NCBI GenBank assembly: GCA_023807065.1
Contig: JAJJLU010000003.1
Coordinates: forward strand, 24,631 to 88,630
Source of the DNA: Isotricha intestinalis
Taxonomy: Eukaryota > Ciliophora > Litostomatea > Vestibuliferida > Isotrichidae
Direction: 5' to 3'
Length of the DNA stretch: 64,000 bases
In this document: one piece after another, positions 31,301-40,945 of the stretch
Numbering within the stretch: the stretch's first letter is position 1
Layout of the letters: each line of letters begins with the position of its first letter
Program-made: the position numbers and the translations under genes
The notes under the pieces: model-generated
The model's database searches: none
Told to the model about the DNA's origin: nothing
Seen by the model: the letters and a program-made list of their open reading frames with translations, nothing else

Positions 31301-31442
31301 TATTATCAAATTGAAAAAGAATTTGTTTTTTATGTTCTATTTTGTATTTTTGAAAAGGTTCTAATTTTATAGGGGTTAAGGATTTGATATTATTAATTTG
31401 AATAATGAATGAAAATAATATAGTAATTATATATAATTTCAT
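28332..31442 (-). CDS. Type I membrane surface protein, function unknown
   Basis: This 1036-aa protein has a signal peptide at residues 1-21 (LYIITILFSFIIQINNIKS), an extracellular part of about 950 residues dense in N-glycosylation sequons and aromatic residues, one membrane segment near 983-1008 (FGFLFFLFLCLIIALLIMAGVSMYFF), and a short acidic cytosolic tail. No known domain is visible and cysteines are few. It ends 82 bases from the convergent PP2C-like gene. It is probably a surface receptor or coat protein. The stop is TAA. Confidence 0.78.
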   Translation of the reverse strand: MKLYIITILFSFIIQINNIKSLTPIKLEPFQKYKIEHKKQILFQFDNIILKPDILTDIVIYYKREKDKDYNDNFTCYIVKNINDIYNETKNSTIKQIIYRTYFTKKFNYLYEIRQDKKYTINSGNGTYYIFFSGLITGEFEIFNIQNIKKITPYYSFNVNYLAYNSGNNVTLSLGDITENIKLQYQINSGNISLIKNNNENNEIINNGNNIGIFDLEKGGKYYLLFNLGKKYGNLYGNFYKEDLEILNEGNSIEKMGENIYIDFIINMTKINDTYLLCETNDDFDIFYKFYDTIDKEEIKKKYPEKKEDFDYNLTKSKFENLEKITKDSENNLCVLIRLYYTNRIYVKFIPKPTQLNTDKKEIIKKNTLYFYSIDFKSKNETKEYIIYVSESSGIKIYSNVSQLNNLRDYPRKLYKIKKETNIVLYNKDKDFNFEIKFYPYIEDYGDNERIINEKDFFIEKRIELNDCNKNYFFFYFTDTNFIIYPKLIKGDSNIYTIKDYNDDLNIEDIYPMSSDKQKLIENQHESKENFLVLKLKCNLPSIIDIYIIKDDFINYFTTSSTRYIYLRENEYVNFSLKFYMAFELIADKDQKEQNIIVKVNQTDNNINKNNLNYYFTEEIQYFNYIQIISTKGNNILILRGGLNEDEGIIVDDTYSYKYKMKNVFVFPKNDKTIKEVNIKTKLLNQEQILLFLYNNYGKKPFYDISFFDAEKYTSKYNNNYNITIKNPYNDLGKRELSNDEYYYHYIFGNTIKIALLFTYEIVREIRVYPNFFEVLKPGINNFSIDIKNKKQFVYQINKCQSENVEIILNETENKYRNFRYNTSKFIIESYLIDKQTEITLSINSLNETLFKYINFEKELQYTFNPTDNYNITIEISNSTNEIKLNYEAFLKNEKTEYNVIISRKIDINETLMNDECYLYNLIEHKKAKIIVFEDDGKNNNITKEIEYEFEYDDIYYINIFALQKENYKIMATYNNINFYHKKVEKFGFLFFLFLCLIIALLIMAGVSMYFFCRKKDLDEKDFNEIENEIDSFNQL

Positions 31443-31551
31443 GAATTTTTATTACAATAAGAATAATTTGTGAAAAATTAAAATTTATATCAATTTAAAA
31501 AATATAATAAGTGTATAATATAAAAATTAATTAAAAATTAGGAAATATAAA

Positions 31552-34401
31552 TTAAAATTTATTCTCTCCATAAACTAAAGGATAATCTCTTAATAAAACA
31601 TGTTGTTTTTTCTGAGAAGAATTTCTGTTAAGTAATCTATCTCTAATATTATCTTTCTTATAATTAACAATATTATCTTTTTTATTTTGAATAAAGTCAA
31701 AATCAGGAATTTGATTTAAGCATGAAAAATTTGATAAATTTTTAATATTTTCTTTCTTAAAAGTTGAATCAGAAAAACAAATTCCATGATTTAAATTTCC
31801 TTTTTGATTTTTATTTTTTGAATGAATAAATTTCCCGTTGGATTCAAAAATTAAATTATTAGAATAGCTTGCACTATTATTATTTGAAAAGTGATTAGGT
31901 TTTTTAATTTTTGAATCTTCAATATATTTATTTATTTTTTGAGCAAGTAAACCATTTCCATTTTTAATTAATATATTATTAGCATTTAAACTTTTATTTT
32001 CATCATTTTTTCTAAGATAATTTAATAAATTATTATTTAAATTTGAATTATAACTTCCATGATTTTGCTTTGAGAAATGACTACAACATTTATAAGAATT
32101 ATTATTAATATTATTTATTGAATAATTATCCACAAATTCAATAGTTTCATTATTACTATTAATCCTAGTGGAATTATTGTAATTTCTGAAAAAAAATTCG
32201 TCACTTTCAGTGACAGGTCTATTAAATTTTGTTCCTTTAATTCTAATAACATTAATTTTATCATCAATAATATAATCTTCAGGATTATTAGTAACATATA
32301 TTTTTTTTCTTACATTAAAATTTTCTTCTGGAATTTCAATATTATATTCATTTGAGTCATTAATATTATTAGTAACATATTCATCATATCTATATATTTT
32401 CTTAATTACATTAATTTCAGGTTCTTCATGACATGAACATTTATTATTACATATTTCCCCAATTTTACAAAAACAATTTTGACATATATTACCTTGAATA
32501 ATGTCTTTAAATAATTCATTTGAATATTTTATAATTCCAAATATATTTCTATTATATAATGGTTTCATAAATAATCTACTTTCAATAAATGAATCACTTA
32601 TTAAATCAAAATCTTTTTCAGTTTTTAAAAAGAAGTTAATATATTTTGAAAGTAAATTATTTTCATTGATATTATAAATTTGAGATGTTCTTAATATATG
32701 AGAATTTTTTTTTTCTATATAAGGTATTATTTTCCTATTATGAATTGGATTAAAATATTTAGGTAAATTTTGATGAAGAAGATTATAAATTCTTTTATCT
32801 GGAAGATATTCTGAATTTTTATTGTTAATAAGTTTCAAATTTTTTCTTAATGCAGAGAAATAGAAAGTTTCTTTATTATTATTATATGAAATATTTTTAT
32901 AGTTTTCTTGTGTATTTTCATCATTTATATTATTATTTTTATTAAGATAGTATTTTACTTTTTTATAAGTTTCTTGTTGAACTTTTTTTTGAATTCTTTG
33001 TATTAATATTTTAAGGAAATCAAAAAATTTAATTTCACTATATATTTCCTGAAAAATAAAGGCAAGTTTGTTATGAATATCTTTATAAAACATATTTTTT
33101 AATTTATTTTGGGATTCTGTTTTAAGTTGATTATTTTTATTTTTGATTAATTTATTATTGTAATATTTTTTATATAATTTTTGAATAAATATTATTTGGT
33201 TGAAAGGAATTGTGTTTTTAGTGATAAAATTACCTGATAATTTAACACTATAATGAATTTTTGAATTTTTGATTTTTCTTATTTTAGTAATAAAACAAGA
33301 ATTAATTGGTTTTTTTATATTTATGTGGAAATTTAAATATTCATTAATTCCTTCAATAAATATTTCAAGATATTTTTTTCCAACTAATTTATTTAAATTT
33401 AATAATGCTTCTTTAATCTTATTTTCCTTATTTCTTTTTTTTATTTTTAAATATTTTCTTAAGCATTTCTGAATTTTAATAATATTAACTATCTTTTTTA
33501 TTTTTTTCTTTTGAATATATTTTCTAATTGACCTTTGAATTATTAAAATACTTTTTTTCTTTTGATTAATTTTTTTCACTTGAATAAATCTTCTAATAAA
33601 ACTTTGAATTACAATAACTTTCCTAATATATTCTTTAAATAAATATCTTCTCCACCAAGACTGAATTTTAATAATATATTCATTTTTATTTTCATAATAA
33701 TTATTATCATATTTATTATTTTTATTGCTTTTATAAATTGAAGAAATTAAATCAATTCTTCCTCCTCTTAAATTTTCTTTTTCAGTTAAAAGATTATTTT
33801 TAGTATCAACTTTCACTAAATTTTTTCTTAAATCTCTTTTTTTATTTGAACTACTATTATTATCATCTTTCAAAAAATTTGAAAAACTCATTTTTCTAAC
33901 ATTAGGTTTTTTTTCACTTAAACATCTATCTCTTAATTTTTTTTCACTTTGATTTTTTTTTAAAGAAAAACTTTGTTTTTGTAAATTTTTAACATTTTCT
34001 TTAAAAGAATTTCTAAGTAAATAAGAGCTTAACTTTTTTTTCTTATATAAAGGAATAGATTTCCTAAAACTATTATTTAAAGTATTTTGATTACATAAAG
34101 AATAAGTAGATAAATTTGAAATATTAGAAATATGATTATATTTAATTTCACTTTCACAAGAATCTGTTGTTTTTAAATTTTTGAGGGAAGATATTGGTTT
34201 TGGAATTTTAACTTTATTTCTTGATGATTTTATTGAATCATAATTTTCATTTCTTCTTATTAAAAGTTCCATTGGAATATTTTTCTGCTTATTTAATTTT
34301 ATTGTTATTCCTTCTTTCTCTAATTGAAGCATTCTTGCTGATTTTGGAGAAGGAATTTTTAAATTTTCACTTGAATTTTGTTCGTTAATGTTATTTATCA
34401 T
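31552..34401 (-). CDS. IQ-motif protein, likely calmodulin-binding and cytoskeletal
   Basis: This 949-aa protein has a disordered basic N-terminus (1-230), then four or more tandem IQ motifs in residues about 238-335: IIKIQSWWRRYLFKEY, VIVIQSFIRRFIQV, ILIIQRSIRKYIQ, IIKIQKCLRKYLKIKKR. IQ motifs bind calmodulin or centrin, so a Ca2+-responsive cytoskeletal or cortical protein is likely. A small cysteine cluster follows (CQNCFCKIGEICNNKCSCHEE, about 640-660), which may bind metal. The rest is Asn/Ser-rich. No motor head is present, so it is not a myosin. Confidence 0.8.
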   Translation of the reverse strand: MINNINEQNSSENLKIPSPKSARMLQLEKEGITIKLNKQKNIPMELLIRRNENYDSIKSSRNKVKIPKPISSLKNLKTTDSCESEIKYNHISNISNLSTYSLCNQNTLNNSFRKSIPLYKKKKLSSYLLRNSFKENVKNLQKQSFSLKKNQSEKKLRDRCLSEKKPNVRKMSFSNFLKDDNNSSSNKKRDLRKNLVKVDTKNNLLTEKENLRGGRIDLISSIYKSNKNNKYDNNYYENKNEYIIKIQSWWRRYLFKEYIRKVIVIQSFIRRFIQVKKINQKKKSILIIQRSIRKYIQKKKIKKIVNIIKIQKCLRKYLKIKKRNKENKIKEALLNLNKLVGKKYLEIFIEGINEYLNFHINIKKPINSCFITKIRKIKNSKIHYSVKLSGNFITKNTIPFNQIIFIQKLYKKYYNNKLIKNKNNQLKTESQNKLKNMFYKDIHNKLAFIFQEIYSEIKFFDFLKILIQRIQKKVQQETYKKVKYYLNKNNNINDENTQENYKNISYNNNKETFYFSALRKNLKLINNKNSEYLPDKRIYNLLHQNLPKYFNPIHNRKIIPYIEKKNSHILRTSQIYNINENNLLSKYINFFLKTEKDFDLISDSFIESRLFMKPLYNRNIFGIIKYSNELFKDIIQGNICQNCFCKIGEICNNKCSCHEEPEINVIKKIYRYDEYVTNNINDSNEYNIEIPEENFNVRKKIYVTNNPEDYIIDDKINVIRIKGTKFNRPVTESDEFFFRNYNNSTRINSNNETIEFVDNYSINNINNNSYKCCSHFSKQNHGSYNSNLNNNLLNYLRKNDENKSLNANNILIKNGNGLLAQKINKYIEDSKIKKPNHFSNNNSASYSNNLIFESNGKFIHSKNKNQKGNLNHGICFSDSTFKKENIKNLSNFSCLNQIPDFDFIQNKKDNIVNYKKDNIRDRLLNRNSSQKKQHVLLRDYPLVYGENKF

Positions 34402-35454
34402 TTTTTACTTGTAATTTTTTTTATTTTTTTTTTTTTTATTTTATTTTTTATATCAGAAAAATAATTAAATATTTTATTTAGAATCAATTTTTTTTTTATT
34501 TATTAATAAAATTAATAAAATAAATAAACTAAATTATGGTTAAACAATAAGAAAATTATTTTTCGATTTTCTTCCAAATTTTACTTATAGAATCCAATTT
34601 TTATTTAGATATATATTCATTATAAAATTTTAAATTATTTTTTATTTTAATAAAAAAATTTTTCAATAATAACACCATTAAATTTTTCATTGAGAAATAA
34701 AAATGATTATTTAGATTTATACATTTCATTATTTGTATAGCAGATATTGTTAATCTAGAATTAAATAAAATCAAAAATAATTTAATTAGAAAAAGATTCA
34801 TAAAAAATTGAGAAGAATATGTTAAATGAAGAAGAAGATTTCATAAAAATTTAAGTAATTTCATTTTTATTAATTATATTGATTATACTAAAAAATATGA
34901 ATAAAATTATTATAATGTAAGATGCTTTTTCATTTATTGGTTTTATTTTTATTTACGTTTAATTTTTAAATTCTATTTATCTATAAAATTTTAATTATGG
35001 ATTTAACTAATAAATTTTTTCAAAAACATGTAATAGTTTTTCTAACATTTAAAAAACTCATTTTGGATAAACAACTTTTCAATTGAATTCTAATATATTA
35101 ATATCATCATCATTTTAACCCTCTTTTTAATAAATTTTGAAAAGCATTCATTAATTTATAAAACAAATAATAATAGTAAAAATATCATTCTTAATACTTC
35201 AAATCAAAGTAAACAAATTTATATGATATCATATTTTGATTATTTATTCCCTTATAGATGTTTAAAAAATCATTTGTAAATCTAGTATATTATAATTATT
35301 CTCAGAAGTTATAATGATTATTTAAGTTTTGAAAAAATGATACACAATAGAAAGTTTTTCAAAACATATTTTTTAAAAAGAAGTGATGATAGAAAAAGAA
35401 AAAAAAAATTTAATTAACTTTAATATTAATTAAATAATAATTAAAAATCAGGAC
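34402..35454. other. 1-kb gap with possible decayed gene pieces
   Basis: This is the largest gene-free stretch in the middle of the window. I see no intact gene. Short open pieces on the plus strand read MDLTNKFFQKHVIVFLTFKK (from about 34998) and, in another frame, QIYMISYFDYLFPYRCLKNH (about 35216-35275). These look protein-like but have no extended frame. A 66-codon minus-strand frame at 34601-34801 is hydrophobic and probably chance. Confidence 0.35.
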
Positions 35455-37113
35455 CTAAACACCTATATCATCTATATCTATATCTTCATTCCTCATTAAA
35501 GGTTCATCATTTCTATTATTAACACGATTATTTCTTAAAAAGAAAAAGTGAATAATTTTTTCAATCAAAAGTCCAATTCCAATAAAAATAAAAACACTAA
35601 CATAAATGAGATTGTAAACAGAAAAAAAGCAAATAGCCCAAATCCAGGAAGTAATCAAATAAGTATATTTAAAAAAATTATTATTAAAAATCCTTCTTAA
35701 AGGAGGTCTAGGATTTTCTACAATAATAGAATTATAAAAGAAAGCAAAAACAAGACTTAAAGGTGAAAAAATAAGTGAAAAGAGTACAAAAGCAATTAAA
35801 ATTCCGAAGAACACTCTCATAACATTTAAAAGAAAAGGATGAGTATTTCTATAACGATAAAAAAAGGAATTTTCATCAACAAATTGTAATCCAGCACAAG
35901 AGCCAAATTGATAATGATTAGGTAGACTTTCTTTTAAACATAACCAACAAAATTCATAGTGGCATATTGGACATGTCATATGATTACATCCAGAATCTTT
36001 TTTTATAAATGCTAAACATTTTGGACATTTTTTTATGTTTTTTAATAATATATATTTCTTTATTGAATCATCTATACATTTTCCTTCATGAATTCTACGA
36101 CCACATGAACAAAATTCATGTTTGTTTTTTATACAATAAACATTTTGCTTTGGAATACTTAATATTGAATCTGATAAATTATTTTCTTTGTTTTTATTCA
36201 TTTTTTTCTCTATTTCAGCGTAACTATCACAAAATGGACATGATATTTTATTCGGACTTTTACGTATTTCATTCTGACTTTTAAATGTTTGATATTTAAA
36301 TATTTGCTCTTCTGATAAGAAATTAAAAAAAAATTCTTCTGATATATTTTTATTTAAACATTCGTGATTTGGACATGGCATTGTTTCTATATCATTTGTT
36401 GTTATTTTGTTAACTAAATAATCATAAAAACAATCATGACAAAATTTGTGCTCACAATTTGGTATTATTATTGGATCATCTATTTTACCCATGCAAATAC
36501 CACATATTATTTCATCTTCGCTTTTTATTTCTTCTATATTATTATTACTATTATTATTATTAATATTATTACTATCATTATTATTATTATTATTATTATT
36601 ACTATTATTAATATTATTATTATTACTATTATTAATATTATTATTATTACTATTATTAATGTTACTATTATTATTATTATTGTTATTTTGGATACTTTTT
36701 ATTTCACTACTTGATTTACTTTTTATTGCATAATTTCCATGATCAATGTGATTTGATATTGGAGAACCACATATTTCACATATTGAAGTTGAATTTACTT
36801 TTGCTATAATTTTATTTATATTTCTTATAAATCTTTGATTTATATTATTTGGATCTATTCTATTTGGATCTTCTTCTTTTTTTGGAATAAATGGATGTGT
36901 CCATACTCCTTCTATTGGTAATAAATAATTTATTGCTTGTTCTTCATCTATTATATCATAATTTTCAAAAATTTTATTTATCATTGTTAAATCAAATTGC
37001 ATGTTTATTAAATTTAATTGAATTTGTCTTTTTTGTTCATTTGTTATTTCATTATTATTATGATTACTTTCTTTAATATTATTATCATTCTCATCGTTAT
37101 CTATTTCTAACAT
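35455..37113 (-). CDS. RBR (RING-IBR-RING) E3 ubiquitin ligase with UBA-like and TM segments
   Basis: This 552-aa protein has an N-terminal UBA-like helix bundle (about 28-68: LINMQFDLTMINKIFENYDIIDEEQAINYLL), then a poly-Asn tract (about 140-190). Next come RING1 (CGICMGKIDDPIIIPNCEHKFC, about 203), IBR (about 290-350, CPFCDSYAEIE to FCSCGRRIHEGKC) and the Rcat/RING2 domain (KCPKCLAFIKKDSGCNHMTC...CHYEFCWLC). The Cys in GCNHM is the catalytic one that carries the ubiquitin thioester in RBR ligases such as parkin and HHARI. About three C-terminal membrane helices follow, as in the RNF144/RNF19 group, so it works on an organelle membrane. The stop is TAG. Confidence 0.93.
   Translation of the reverse strand: MLEIDNDENDNNIKESNHNNNEITNEQKRQIQLNLINMQFDLTMINKIFENYDIIDEEQAINYLLPIEGVWTHPFIPKKEEDPNRIDPNNINQRFIRNINKIIAKVNSTSICEICGSPISNHIDHGNYAIKSKSSSEIKSIQNNNNNNNSNINNSNNNNINNSNNNNINNSNNNNNNNNDSNNINNNNSNNNIEEIKSEDEIICGICMGKIDDPIIIPNCEHKFCHDCFYDYLVNKITTNDIETMPCPNHECLNKNISEEFFFNFLSEEQIFKYQTFKSQNEIRKSPNKISCPFCDSYAEIEKKMNKNKENNLSDSILSIPKQNVYCIKNKHEFCSCGRRIHEGKCIDDSIKKYILLKNIKKCPKCLAFIKKDSGCNHMTCPICHYEFCWLCLKESLPNHYQFGSCAGLQFVDENSFFYRYRNTHPFLLNVMRVFFGILIAFVLFSLIFSPLSLVFAFFYNSIIVENPRPPLRRIFNNNFFKYTYLITSWIWAICFFSVYNLIYVSVFIFIGIGLLIEKIIHFFFLRNNRVNNRNDEPLMRNEDIDIDDIGV
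36538..36690. repeat. ATT/AAT trinucleotide array with a 24-base higher-order unit
   Basis: A run of ATT triplets broken by ACT and AAT is translated on the minus strand as Asn with Ser and Ile interruptions inside the RBR ligase. A 24-base unit (INNSNNNN) recurs about three times in a row, showing expansion by unit duplication on top of triplet slippage. It stays in frame. Confidence 0.8.
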
Positions 37114-37257
37114 TTTTTTGAATAAAAAATTGATATTTTTTATATTAATAAATAAATCATAAATAAATTCGTATGATAATACTTTAAAAGGTTATAAAAC
37201 TAGAAAAAATAATAAAATTTTTAATTATTTTTGAATATAAATTATTTATTTAAAAAG

Positions 37258-38367
37258 ATGACCTCAGAAATTAATAATGAAAGTTCAGATAATATACTTA
37301 ATTATTTAATTGATTTTTTTACAATTTCTATAATAAATACTTTATCTATTCCAAAACATATACTTTTATTTTTTTTTAAAGGGATTGAAGTAATGGATTA
37401 TATTTATCAACCTGATATTGATCAAATTTTATTAGACAAAGAGAATAAAACACTTAAGAATGATAAACAATTAATTCCATTTATTTCTATTGATACATAT
37501 ATTAAATTCGAAAAAATTTTATTTAAAGAAAATGCACAATATCCTTTTTTAATATTTGATTTTTTTTTATTATCAGGAATAAGTTCTAGTTTTATTTCAA
37601 TAATTCATATTTTTATAGATAAAAATAATGATTCCAATATTATTTTTTTAATCAGTAATTTGACTTTTTTATTCTTTCTTTATATTTTTTTCATAGTATT
37701 TCTAAGTTCAGTAAAATATTTTACTGGAATAATATATTTTATTATTTCATTTATTATTTATTATTTTTTTTTTGATAAAATAATTTTGAATTGTCTTATG
37801 TTTTCTATTTCAATTCTAACATATTATTTTTTAGGAAGTGTTTCAAGATGTTATTCTTTTAAAAATATAGGTAAAGAGAAAATAACTTTTATTTATAATT
37901 CAATGAGATTTATTATAAATTTCTTTTTATTTGTTTTAGTTGGTTTTCCCAAATTTAAAACTAATAAAAATGATAAATATTTCATTGGTTTTTTAATTAT
38001 TTTTCTTTCATTAATTGAACTCTTTTTTTATAAAAAAATTATTAAATCAAGAGGGATTTTTGTTAGAGATGAATATTATAAAGTTATGAAAGGGATATTA
38101 CTTGATGATAAATATAAAGAAGATTTAGTAGAAAGAAAAGTAATGTCAACTATTTCTTATTTAAACGTTTCAATTGTTGAATTTATTAGAAATGAAATAT
38201 GGCAATGTTTAATATATATTTTTAGTATTTTCCCTTTAATTTATTTTAAATTTAAATCTGGAAATGAAAATAATTATTATGAATTAGAAACTATTAAATG
38301 TTGTTCTTTTATATTAATGAAATTAATTCTTTTCATTCAAAATTTATTCCAAGATTTTTTGTTGTAG
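37258..38367 (+). CDS. Multi-pass membrane protein, function unknown
   Basis: This protein is 369 aa from the ATG at 37258; the frame is open from a TTG at 37231, but a eukaryotic start there is unlikely. It has about seven hydrophobic segments between residues 90 and 365 (for example FLLSGISSSFISIIHIFI, IIFLISNLTFLFFLYIFFIVFLSSV, IIYFIISFIIYYFFF, MFSISILTYYFLGSV). A conserved-looking cytosolic patch, RDEYYKVMKGILLDDKYKED, lies after the fifth. The next gene (38507) encodes another membrane protein 139 bases downstream on the same strand, so the two may be related or functionally linked. No family was recognised. The stop is TAG. Confidence 0.75.
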   Translation: MTSEINNESSDNILNYLIDFFTISIINTLSIPKHILLFFFKGIEVMDYIYQPDIDQILLDKENKTLKNDKQLIPFISIDTYIKFEKILFKENAQYPFLIFDFFLLSGISSSFISIIHIFIDKNNDSNIIFLISNLTFLFFLYIFFIVFLSSVKYFTGIIYFIISFIIYYFFFDKIILNCLMFSISILTYYFLGSVSRCYSFKNIGKEKITFIYNSMRFIINFFLFVLVGFPKFKTNKNDKYFIGFLIIFLSLIELFFYKKIIKSRGIFVRDEYYKVMKGILLDDKYKEDLVERKVMSTISYLNVSIVEFIRNEIWQCLIYIFSIFPLIYFKFKSGNENNYYELETIKCCSFILMKLILFIQNLFQDFLL

Positions 38368-38506
38368 AAAAAAAGCAAATTAAAAACAATAAAGATAATT
38401 ATATAAACATTATTTAATAACATTTATAAAATTAAGTATTATGAATTAAACCAGTTCAAAGAGATTAAAAAATTAATTAAATATTTTTTATATTAAAAAA
38501 AATTAA

Positions 38507-39178
38507 ATGAACAAACAACCTAGTTTTGTTTTATTTTTTTTCTTAATAACAATTACCTTATTATTTGATTCGGTAGAGATTTTTTATAAGATTTCAGAAA
38601 CAAAAAGATATAAAGAGATTTACTTACTAAGTAGAGCCTTAAATTATGAATTACTTTTAAAAACAGAATATAACTATTTAAAAAAAAAATCTGTAAGATT
38701 CACGGAAGAAATTAAAAATTATCAATTTTTAATGAAATTATCTCATATTTTATATTATTCATTTTTTACATTTATCATATTTGCTTATTTATATATTAAA
38801 TGTGTAATTAAATATGATAAAAAAGAAAAATCTAGAATTTGTATTTATCTTGAAGTTATTTGTATGATATTATGTTCTTTTTTGGGACTTTTTACTTGTT
38901 ATATTTTTATTATAAGGATTTATATGATAAAAGGAGAAGAAATGATGGATTTAAAATTTTCATTAAACTCTGATGATGATGATTTTCAATTTAGAAATAT
39001 TATTTGTATTATTTTTGATATTATTAAATTTATTAATCTTTTATTGATTTGGTTAGTTCATGATATATACAATGACTATTTATTTGATTCTTATAAAAAG
39101 GTTGAGAATAGTTTTGAAAACAAAAGAATTGAAGAAAAAAAATCTAACTTTCAAAAAACTGAAAAAAAAGAAAGTTAA
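38507..39178 (+). CDS. Four-TM membrane protein, function unknown
   Basis: This 223-aa protein has hydrophobic segments at about residues 5-27 (FVLFFFLITITLLFDSVEIFY), 77-101, 111-140 (ICMILCSFLGLFTCYIFIIRIYM) and 160-185. Its C-terminus is charged and Lys/Glu-rich. The spacing resembles small tetraspan proteins, but no tetraspanin CCG or claudin signature is present. It follows another multi-pass protein gene in tandem. Confidence 0.68.
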   Translation: MNKQPSFVLFFFLITITLLFDSVEIFYKISETKRYKEIYLLSRALNYELLLKTEYNYLKKKSVRFTEEIKNYQFLMKLSHILYYSFFTFIIFAYLYIKCVIKYDKKEKSRICIYLEVICMILCSFLGLFTCYIFIIRIYMIKGEEMMDLKFSLNSDDDDFQFRNIICIIFDIIKFINLLLIWLVHDIYNDYLFDSYKKVENSFENKRIEEKKSNFQKTEKKES

Positions 39179-39361
39179 AATAAAAAATTCAACAAAAAAA
39201 CAGATTAATTTTTATATTATTGTTTTTGACACTTTTTTTATTTAACATAAAAAATAACACATATAAATAAATAATTATTGACATTGCCCAAAATTAAATA
39301 ATAATAAATAAAAAAATATAATCCTTTTAACAACAAAAAATTAAAAAAAATAATAAAAAAC

Positions 39362-40945
39362 CTAAGATTCAATATCTTTAGTAGCTTCTAAACATAAATT
39401 AATAAGATAATAAGAAAAATCAATTCCACAATCCCAAATTTCATTTCTTAAAGGATGATTATAACTTCTTAAAAATTCAATATAAATAACATCTCTAAAA
39501 ATCCAAATTAAATCATTATAAATTCCTTTAGGTTGTTCTCTAGCTCTAATATTAGTAAAAATACCTTCAATAACAGAAGTAATACCAGCAAGATCACCAC
39601 CAAGAGAATTGACTTCACTATAAAAATGATCTGTAACAATTGTAATATCATTAAAATTTTTATTTTCCCAAACATTAATCGCATTTTCATAATTAAAACT
39701 CATATCAAAATCTATTGGAGATAAAATTTGATATTTACCATTTTTTTTCATTGATTTTTCCTTATTTAATATTATCATATTATCTCCATGAGAATTACAA
39801 TGTATTCCCATTGTGTCATAATCTACATATGTTCCCCATACAAAACCACTTCTATGAATTAATGATAATATTCTTCCTGCTTCATATCCTAATTTACAAT
39901 AAAATTTTATTAAGTTATTTATTTTTGAATATTTTTCTAATATTGATATTATTTTTTCAGGAAGAATAAAATTATTTTCTATTAATTTTTCCTCATTATC
40001 TAAAAAATTCTCTATTAATATTGGAAATTTATCATTATTTATATTTTTTTGAATTTCATTAGTAAAAAGAGAATATGGAAATTTATTTGCTCTGGAAAAT
40101 GTTCTGTTTTTATCATTTGGAGGATTTAATTTATATTTATTAAATAAATTATTTATTTCTAAAACTGCATTTTTACATTCATCTTCAGGAATTAATTTAT
40201 CAAATAATTTTTCTAAACCAGTTAATAAATGAGCTTCTAATCTTTTATCTCCAAAAGATTCCATAATACAAACACATTTTCTTCTTAAAGGAGCAGGATC
40301 ATTATGTAAATTTTTATATTCCCAAAAACCAATTGGAATATTTCCTAATAAAATATCACATTTATCAAAATAATTTTTTAACATATTTAAAGTATATAAT
40401 TCACTAGATGAAGTATTAGGAAAAGAAACACCTCTTATTTCAATATATTTCATATTATTATCTAAATTATCTGTTCTTAAATATTCAGCATCTTCAATAG
40501 TAATTCCAGGGAATTTTAATTTATTATCCAATGTATACATTCCACAACCTTTTAATCTAAAAAATATATTACCATTATTATCAGGAGTATATTTTTTATT
40601 ATTTAAATAAGCAATAACCCATTTATCATTATTATTACTTTCTCTCACTGGAATTAAAGCACTTCTTGCACCACTTCTATAACCATAAACAATATTATCT
40701 CCTTCACTTTTAATTGGAGCTCCAAATATTATTTCATTATTCTCTATTATTGTTGGAGGATGAGCTGGCATATATGTTACTAATGATAAATTATTTGATG
40801 TTTCTATATATTTTAAAGGAACGAAATTTAAAGAAAAATTTAAGGAATTTTCTGGTGTTGCTTTTAATGGAGGCTTTATCGATGTTAATGGATAATATAT
40901 TCCTGTTGTTCCTATTATTGGGAGTCTTTCTGAACTTACATACAT
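39362..40945 (-). CDS. Possible atypical-kinase-fold protein, otherwise unknown
   Basis: This 527-aa protein has no signal or TM segment and relatively little low complexity. The C-terminal part holds HCNSHGDNMIILNKEK (about 379-394) followed by SPIDFDMSF (about 407-415). A His-Gly-Asp...Asn loop followed some 25 residues later by D-F-D is the arrangement of catalytic and metal-binding loops in aminoglycoside-phosphotransferase/HipA-like kinases. The N-terminal half contains a beta-rich stretch (FGAPIKSEGDNIVYGYRSGARSALIPVRES, FRLKGCGMYTLD) that could be the ATP lobe. The substrate is unknown. The kinase reading rests on two short motifs and could be wrong. The stop is TAG. Confidence 0.65.
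   Translation of the reverse strand: MYVSSERLPIIGTTGIYYPLTSIKPPLKATPENSLNFSLNFVPLKYIETSNNLSLVTYMPAHPPTIIENNEIIFGAPIKSEGDNIVYGYRSGARSALIPVRESNNNDKWVIAYLNNKKYTPDNNGNIFFRLKGCGMYTLDNKLKFPGITIEDAEYLRTDNLDNNMKYIEIRGVSFPNTSSSELYTLNMLKNYFDKCDILLGNIPIGFWEYKNLHNDPAPLRRKCVCIMESFGDKRLEAHLLTGLEKLFDKLIPEDECKNAVLEINNLFNKYKLNPPNDKNRTFSRANKFPYSLFTNEIQKNINNDKFPILIENFLDNEEKLIENNFILPEKIISILEKYSKINNLIKFYCKLGYEAGRILSLIHRSGFVWGTYVDYDTMGIHCNSHGDNMIILNKEKSMKKNGKYQILSPIDFDMSFNYENAINVWENKNFNDITIVTDHFYSEVNSLGGDLAGITSVIEGIFTNIRAREQPKGIYNDLIWIFRDVIYIEFLRSYNHPLRNEIWDCGIDFSYYLINLCLEATKDIES

Noticed and set aside
34601..34801. 66-codon hydrophobic minus-strand frame
   Set aside because: Short, poly-Ile/Leu/Asn from AT-rich DNA, no conserved motif. 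Probably chance.
36436..36733. Two plus-strand Leu/Ile-rich frames over the ATT array
   Set aside because: Products of the triplet repeat read on the other strand. The RBR gene explains the region.
37231..37257. Upstream extension of the membrane protein from a TTG codon
   Set aside because: Non-ATG start is unlikely in a eukaryote. The first ATG at 37258 sits right after an AT-rich leader.
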